Origin: an uncultured Collinsella sp.
Lineage (GTDB): Bacteria; Actinomycetota; Coriobacteriia; Coriobacteriales; Coriobacteriaceae
NCBI GenBank assembly: GCA_900550735.1
Contig: URTD01000069.1
Span: 1 to 9,360 of the forward strand
Length of the DNA stretch: 9,360 nucleotides
Direction: 5' to 3'
The translations under genes and the position numbers were made by a program. Each line of letters opens with the position of its first letter. Position 1 is the first letter of the stretch. Shown piece after piece: positions 4,957-9,360 of this stretch. The notes beneath the pieces were generated by a model. The model ran no database searches. It saw nothing but the letters and a program-made list of their open reading frames with translations, and had not been told where the DNA came from.

Positions 4957-5008
4957 GTGTTGATACACACGGTGTGCAATAATACTCGCACTGTGCAATA
5001 GCGCACAG
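4957..5008. promoter_or_regulatory. Candidate operator cluster upstream of the second tetR
   Basis: CACAC-G-GTGTG (4966-4976) is a perfect 11-bp palindrome. TGTGCAATA occurs twice in the same orientation (4973-4981 and 4992-5000, 19 bases apart). CTGTGC (4991-4996) pairs with inverted GCACAG (5003-5008). So three TGTGC half-sites lie within 35 bp, just ahead of the tetR start at 5030. Autoregulation of the tetR-activase unit is the simplest reading. Confidence 0.45.
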
Positions 5009-5029
5009 GCTGAGTAACAAGGAGGACGC

Positions 5030-5740
5030 TTGTCCCAGCTCGAGAAATGCGATCGCCGGTCCCTTCGCTCACAGCGTGCCCTTCGCCAGGCACTTGCCAG
5101 CGAACTTGCCGAAAGCGGCGACCTTTCGCGCATTAATGTCGCGTCGCTCACCGAGCGCGCTGGCCTTACGCGCCGCACGTTCTATTCGCACTACCGCGAT
5201 ATTCCCGACTTTATCAATCAAATCGAGGACGGCTTGCTGGCCGAGATCCGTGAGCGGGTGGAGCTTATCACCGCAGCTCAATTACCTGATCTTTACCGCA
5301 ACATCGACGAGCTCGAGCCGGCACCCGGTTCGGTTGAGCTGCTTCGCTATCTTGCGGCTAATCGCGACCTTATCGGGGCCTTGCTGGGCCCGGGCGGCGA
5401 CCCCGCCTTTATTAAAAAGATCATCGACACCGCGCGTGAGGCTGTGGTGCCGCGTGCGCAGACGGGCATCTTGGGCCTGGCGCTGGGCACGTTCTTTGAC
5501 TACTACGTCACCTATGTCGTAAGTGCCGAGGTCGGCATGATCCAACGTTGGTTTGAGCGTGACCTTTCCGAATCGCCCGAGACCATGGCGCGCATCATGA
5601 CGGTTATCGCCTTTGTGCGCCCCGGCGACCTGTATGGCCAACCCATCGATATCAACGTGCCGGAATACGGCCTGAAGTTATTGAACCTGCAGCTCGAGGA
5701 CGCGGTCGACACCACCGCAACCGTCGAGTCCAACAACTAA
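5030..5740 (+). CDS. TetR/AcrR-family transcriptional regulator upstream of the dehydratase activator
   Basis: A 236-residue protein starting at TTG (5030-5032), four bases after GGAGG (5021-5025); no in-frame ATG gives a complete DNA-binding domain. The N-terminus has the TetR helix-turn-helix INVASLTERAGLTRRTFYSHYRD (about residues 35-57). The C-terminal half, including FFDYYVTYVVSAEVGMIQRW and a hydrophobic four-helix pattern, resembles the TetR-like C-terminal domains common in Firmicutes and Actinobacteria. The long activator gene begins 12 bp downstream with its own GAGGAG, so the two are almost certainly one transcript, and this regulator probably controls both in response to an unknown metabolite. 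The operator cluster just upstream supports autoregulation. Confidence 0.9.
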   Translation: MSQLEKCDRRSLRSQRALRQALASELAESGDLSRINVASLTERAGLTRRTFYSHYRDIPDFINQIEDGLLAEIRERVELITAAQLPDLYRNIDELEPAPGSVELLRYLAANRDLIGALLGPGGDPAFIKKIIDTAREAVVPRAQTGILGLALGTFFDYYVTYVVSAEVGMIQRWFERDLSESPETMARIMTVIAFVRPGDLYGQPIDINVPEYGLKLLNLQLEDAVDTTATVESNN

Positions 5741-5752
5741 GAGGAGAGACAG

Positions 5753-8700
5753 ATGAGCAAACTCGTCGAGGGCATTAAGGACCGCGTGGTCGCTGCCGCA
5801 CGCGAGGCCGCGCCCGCCGTGGTGGATGTCGCGCAGAAGGCCGCGACCGCGGCTGCCGAGAAAGTTGCCGAGGCAGTTGCCGATGCCAAGAACGTGGCAG
5901 GGGAGACGCTTGCCGCCGACGCAGCCACGTCCGCCGCTACCGAGCCCGCAGTCGCCACCGCCGCCCACGCCCCCGAAGGCGCGATCTTCAACCCCGAGAA
6001 CGCTCGCGGCAACCTGCACCTGGGCATCGACGTGGGCTCCACCACCGTTAAGCTCGCTGTGCTCAACGACGACAACCAGATTGTCTACGCCAAGTACCAG
6101 CGCCACCACACCGACGTCCGTGCCTGCGCCCGCGACCTGTTCGAGGGTGCTGCGACCGTGCTGCCGACGGCCCAAATGACCTGCGCCATCACCGGTTCGG
6201 GCGGCCTGCTGCTGTCCCAGTGGCTCGACCTGGAGTTTGTCCAGGAGGTCATCGCCAGCAAGCGTGCCGTCGAGACCCTCATCCCGGCCACCGATGTCGC
6301 CATCGAGTTGGGCGGCGAGGACGCCAAGATCATCTACTTCGATAACGGCATCGAGCAGCGCATGAACGGCACCTGCGCCGGCGGCACGGGCGCCTTCATC
6401 GACCAGATGGCGGCCCTTCTGGACACCGACGCCGGCGGTGCGGGCGCCTTCATCGACCAGATGGCAACCCTGCTGCACACCGACGCGAGCGGCCTCAACG
6501 AGCTCGCGGCCAACGCCACCACCATCTATCCCATCGCCAGCCGCTGCGGCGTCTTTGCCAAGACCGACGTCCAGCCGCTGCTCAACGAAGGCGCCCGCCC
6601 CGAGGACGTCGCCGCCTCCATCTTCCAAGCTGTCGTGACCCAGACCATCTCGGGCCTGGCGTGCGGCCGCCCCATCCGCGGCAACGTCGCCTTCCTGGGC
6701 GGCCCGCTGCAGTATCTCTCCGAGCTGCGCCACCGCTTCTACCTCACGCTCAACCTGGACGAGGATCATCGTATCGTGCCCCAAAACGCTCACCTGTTTG
6801 TGGCGAGCGGCGCCGCCATGGCGCACGAGTCCAACAAGCTCAGCACGTTCCCGCAGCTCATCGAGGCCATCGATGCCCTGGGTGACACGCAGGGTGCCGA
6901 GGTCGAGCGTCTGGATCCGCTCTTTGCCACCGACGATGATTTTGCCGAGTTCAAGGATCGCCACGACACCGAGGTCGTCCCCAAGGGCAAACTCGACGGC
7001 TACACCGGCCGCGTGTTCATCGGTATCGACGCCGGTTCCACCACCATGAAGGCCGCGCTCGTGGGCGAGGACGGTCAGCTGCTGCACACCTGGTACGGCA
7101 ACAACAACGGCGACATCCTGGGCACGGCCAAGGTCATCATGGCCGATTTCTACAACCACATCCCCGCCGGCTGCACCATCGGCCACGTGACCACCACGGG
7201 CTATGGCGAGGCGCTGCTCATCGAGGCCCTCAAGGCCGACTCCGGCGAGATCGAGACCGTCGCGCATCTGCGCGGCGCCAAGGCGTTCCTGCCCGGCGTC
7301 GAGTTTATCCTGGATATCGGCGGCCAGGACATGAAGTGCCTGCGCGTCAAGGACGGCGTCATCGAGCACATCATGCTCAACGAGGCCTGCTCGTCGGGTT
7401 GCGGTAGCTTTATCGAGAGCTTCGCCGTCTCTATGAACATGGACGTGCGCGCGTTCGCCGATGCCGCCATTCATGCCAAGGCCCCGGTGGACCTGGGCAG
7501 TCGCTGTACGGTCTTTATGAACTCGCGCGTCAAGCAGGCGCAAAAGGAAGGCGCCACGGTGGGCGACATCGCGGCCGGCCTGTCCTATTCCGTCATCAAG
7601 AATGCCCTGTTCAAGGTCATTAAGCTGCGCGACCCCAAGGAGATCGGCAGCCAGGTGATCGTTCAGGGCGGAACCTTTATGTCCGATGCCACGCTGCGCG
7701 CGTTTGAGCAGCTCACCGGCGTCCACGCCGTGCGCCCCGACATCGCCGGCTGCATGGGTGCCTATGGTGCTGCCCTGCTCGCCCGCGATCGCGCCGGCGC
7801 GAACGGCACCTCGACCATCCTTTCGGCCGAGGACATCGCGCACCTCACCGTGACGCAAAAGCATGTCCGCTGCGGCCGTTGCTCCAACAACTGCCAGCTT
7901 ACCGTCAACGACTTTGGCGGCGGCAGGCGCTTCATTACCGGCAACCGCTGCGAGAAGGGCGCCGGCCACAAAAAGCAGAAGACCGAGGCCCCCAACCTCT
8001 TCAAAAAGAAAAACGAGCTGCTCTTTAACCGCGAGGTGCTGAGCCCCGACGAGGCCCCGCGCGGCACCGTCGGCATCCCGCGCGCACTCAACATGTACGA
8101 GAACTACCCCTTCTGGCATGCGTTCTTTACGCGCCTGGGCTTTAGCGTGCAGCTGTCCGACCAGTCGAGCAAAAAGACCTACCAGGCGGGCATTGAGTCC
8201 ATGCCGTCCGAGAGCGTGTGCTACCCGGCAAAGATGAGCCACGGCCACGTGATGAACCTTATCGACCGCGATGTCGATTTCATCTGGATGCCGTGCGTGC
8301 GCTGGGAGCGCAAGGAGGATCCGACCGCCGGCAACTGCTACAACTGCCCCATCGTCATGAGCTATCCCACGGCGCTAGCGCTCAATATTGACGAGATCCG
8401 CGAGCAGAACATCGAGTTCCTGTACCCGTTTGTGCCCTATCACGATAAGACCGAGCTCAAGCGCCGTCTGTACCAGGTGCTCGCCGTCGACCGTGTGGCC
8501 GATGCGCAAGCCGGTCGCGGTCGCGTGCGCGGTCCCAAGATCACGCGCTCCGAGGTCGATGCCGCCGTCAACGCTGCCTTTGAGGCCGATGCGCGTTTCC
8601 ACGAGGACATCCAGACCATGGGCGAGGAGGCTCTTAAGTGGGTCGAGGACCACGGCGGCCACGGCATCGTACTCGCCGGTCGTCCCTACCACAACGACCC

Positions 8701-9360
8701 CGAGATCAACCACGCCCTGCCCGAGCTTATTTCGAGCTTTGGCTTTGCGGTCTTTACCGAGGATTCGCTCGCGCATCTGGTGAAGCCCGAGCGTCCCATC
8801 CGCGTCGTCGACCAGTGGATGTACCACAGCCGCCTGTACGCCGTCGCTCGTTTTGTGACGATGCGCAACGACCTGGACCTGATCCAGCTCAACTCTTTCG
8901 GTTGCGGACTGGATGCTGTTACAACTGATACAGTGAAAGATATCTTAACAAAATCCGGACGTATCTACACAGTATTAAAGATTGATGAGGTTAATAACCT
9001 TGGAGCGGCAAGAATCCGTATCCGCTCACTGATCAGTGCTGTCCGTGTCCGTAAAAAACATAAGATTGAACCAAAACCTGTATCTCCAGCGATCAAACGT
9101 GTGGAATTTACAAAAGAGATGCGTAAGAACTATACACTGTTAGTTCCTCAGATGTCTCCGATCCATTTTGAATTCTTAGAGCCTGCTCTGCAGTCTTGTG
9201 GATATAACGTTGAAGTTTTAAATCAGGGTGGTATGGAAGATGTTAACACAGGTCTTAAGTATGTAAATAATGATGCCTGCTATCCGTCACTGATTGTTGT
9301 CGGCCAGATCATGGATGCTCTGTTATCAGGCCGCTATGATCTTAACCATGTTGCTATCTT
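5753..9360 (+). CDS. Acyl-CoA dehydratase activase-like protein (double BadF/BcrA/HgdC ATPase plus DUF2229), 3' end off the window and chimeric
   Basis: The frame is open from ATG 5753 (Shine-Dalgarno GAGGAG at 5741-5746) to the window end, 1202 codons; full-length relatives have about 1400 residues. Family members are ATP-driven [4Fe-4S] electron donors to 2-hydroxyacyl-CoA dehydratase-type enzymes, though the long fused form has no established substrate. Order: an Ala-rich extension (1-85); ATPase domain 1 with GIDVGSTT (91-98), Cys208 and Cys265; ATPase domain 2 with GIDAGSTT (from 424), Cys546, Cys550 and Cys585; a cysteine cluster CGRCSNNC (707-714) plus Cys733, probably binding metal or Fe-S; then, from about residue 770, a DUF2229 region starting VGIPRALNMYENYPFW. 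Next comes an HgdB-like segment. A 54-bp duplication follows Cys208. From about residue 1047 codon use and G+C change sharply. It is probably cotranscribed with the upstream tetR. Confidence 0.88.
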   Translation, partial: MSKLVEGIKDRVVAAAREAAPAVVDVAQKAATAAAEKVAEAVADAKNVAGETLAADAATSAATEPAVATAAHAPEGAIFNPENARGNLHLGIDVGSTTVKLAVLNDDNQIVYAKYQRHHTDVRACARDLFEGAATVLPTAQMTCAITGSGGLLLSQWLDLEFVQEVIASKRAVETLIPATDVAIELGGEDAKIIYFDNGIEQRMNGTCAGGTGAFIDQMAALLDTDAGGAGAFIDQMATLLHTDASGLNELAANATTIYPIASRCGVFAKTDVQPLLNEGARPEDVAASIFQAVVTQTISGLACGRPIRGNVAFLGGPLQYLSELRHRFYLTLNLDEDHRIVPQNAHLFVASGAAMAHESNKLSTFPQLIEAIDALGDTQGAEVERLDPLFATDDDFAEFKDRHDTEVVPKGKLDGYTGRVFIGIDAGSTTMKAALVGEDGQLLHTWYGNNNGDILGTAKVIMADFYNHIPAGCTIGHVTTTGYGEALLIEALKADSGEIETVAHLRGAKAFLPGVEFILDIGGQDMKCLRVKDGVIEHIMLNEACSSGCGSFIESFAVSMNMDVRAFADAAIHAKAPVDLGSRCTVFMNSRVKQAQKEGATVGDIAAGLSYSVIKNALFKVIKLRDPKEIGSQVIVQGGTFMSDATLRAFEQLTGVHAVRPDIAGCMGAYGAALLARDRAGANGTSTILSAEDIAHLTVTQKHVRCGRCSNNCQLTVNDFGGGRRFITGNRCEKGAGHKKQKTEAPNLFKKKNELLFNREVLSPDEAPRGTVGIPRALNMYENYPFWHAFFTRLGFSVQLSDQSSKKTYQAGIESMPSESVCYPAKMSHGHVMNLIDRDVDFIWMPCVRWERKEDPTAGNCYNCPIVMSYPTALALNIDEIREQNIEFLYPFVPYHDKTELKRRLYQVLAVDRVADAQAGRGRVRGPKITRSEVDAAVNAAFEADARFHEDIQTMGEEALKWVEDHGGHGIVLAGRPYHNDPEINHALPELISSFGFAVFTEDSLAHLVKPERPIRVVDQWMYHSRLYAVARFVTMRNDLDLIQLNSFGCGLDAVTTDTVKDILTKSGRIYTVLKIDEVNNLGAARIRIRSLISAVRVRKKHKIEPKPVSPAIKRVEFTKEMRKNYTLLVPQMSPIHFEFLEPALQSCGYNVEVLNQGGMEDVNTGLKYVNNDACYPSLIVVGQIMDALLSGRYDLNHVAI
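6377..6484 (+). repeat. In-frame 54-bp tandem duplication inside the activator gene
   Basis: Bases 6377-6430 and 6431-6484 match at 48 of 54 positions and encode AGGTGAFIDQMAALLDTD followed by AGGAGAFIDQMATLLHTD (residues 209-226 and 227-244). The unit directly follows Cys208, the presumed cluster ligand of ATPase domain 1. Domain 2 has only one equivalent (SSGCGSFIESFAVSMNMD). Three of the six differences are silent. Confidence 0.9.
8885..8910. other. Compositional breakpoint / probable chimeric junction
   Basis: The 180 bases 8701-8880 have about 61% G+C and the 420 bases 8941-9360 about 41%. Codons switch within NSFGCGLDA, from ctg-atc-cag-ctc-aac to tct-ttc-ggt-tgc-gga-ctg-gat-gct and then to gtt, aca, aaa and tta. 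The reading frame and family continue without a break. The seam lies in a conserved motif, as expected if two homologues were joined by an assembler or by recombination. Confidence 0.8.

Noticed and set aside
5678..8248. Very long (856-codon) open frame on the reverse strand
   Set aside because: It lies wholly opposite the activator and tetR genes, has low-complexity composition, and matches no family. Long antisense frames are common opposite high-G+C genes with strong codon bias.
8885..9360. Frameshift or pseudogene at the compositional break
   Set aside because: The reading frame continues without a stop and the encoded residues fit the family on both sides, so the gene is not broken by a frameshift.

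Overview
The window looks like chromosomal DNA of a high-G+C gut actinobacterium. A Collinsella-like member of the Coriobacteriia is my best inference, from G+C near 60% in most genes, C/G-ending codons, the gene content and the many perfect intergenic hairpins. No marker gene proves the genus. From about 8.89 kb to the right end the sequence changes abruptly to about 41% G+C with A/T-ending codons while staying in the same reading frame. That tail resembles a low-G+C Clostridia/Lachnospiraceae homologue of the same gene, so the right end is probably an assembly chimera or, less likely, a recombinant gene.

Left part (2-1084): the 3' end of an ammonium transporter gene (amt), a compound inverted repeat of about 110 bp, then a P-II signal protein gene (glnK type) whose T-loop lacks the usual uridylylation tyrosine. 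Together they form a nitrogen-sensing pair. Middle-left (1087-3184): a TetR-family regulator and a 12-TM-type MFS exporter, separated by 100 bp that hold two related TetR-type palindromes with a terminator-like hairpin between them. This is a typical self-contained, regulator-controlled efflux unit. Next (3245-4157): a Cof-type HAD phosphatase whose ribosome-binding site and start codons lie inside a perfect 22-bp-arm palindrome.

The 870-bp stretch 4158-5029 has no large gene but is rich in structure. It holds three perfect-stem hairpins sharing a CAAAGG core, a 199-bp segment bounded by 17-bp perfect inverted repeats, and a 41-codon ORF for a hydrophobic peptide with a very basic tail. That ORF has a promoter, a hairpin over its Shine-Dalgarno, and a convergent promoter-terminator pair on the opposite strand. 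This arrangement matches type I toxin-antitoxin loci and is the best candidate here for an undescribed system.

Right part (5030-9360): a second TetR-family regulator starts at TTG and is followed 12 bp later by a very long gene for a double-domain BadF/BcrA/HgdC-type ATPase fused to a DUF2229/HgdB-like region (2-hydroxyacyl-CoA dehydratase activator family). The gene runs off the window. It has an unusual alanine-rich N-terminal extension, a 54-bp in-frame tandem duplication next to the first cluster cysteine, and the compositional break described above.
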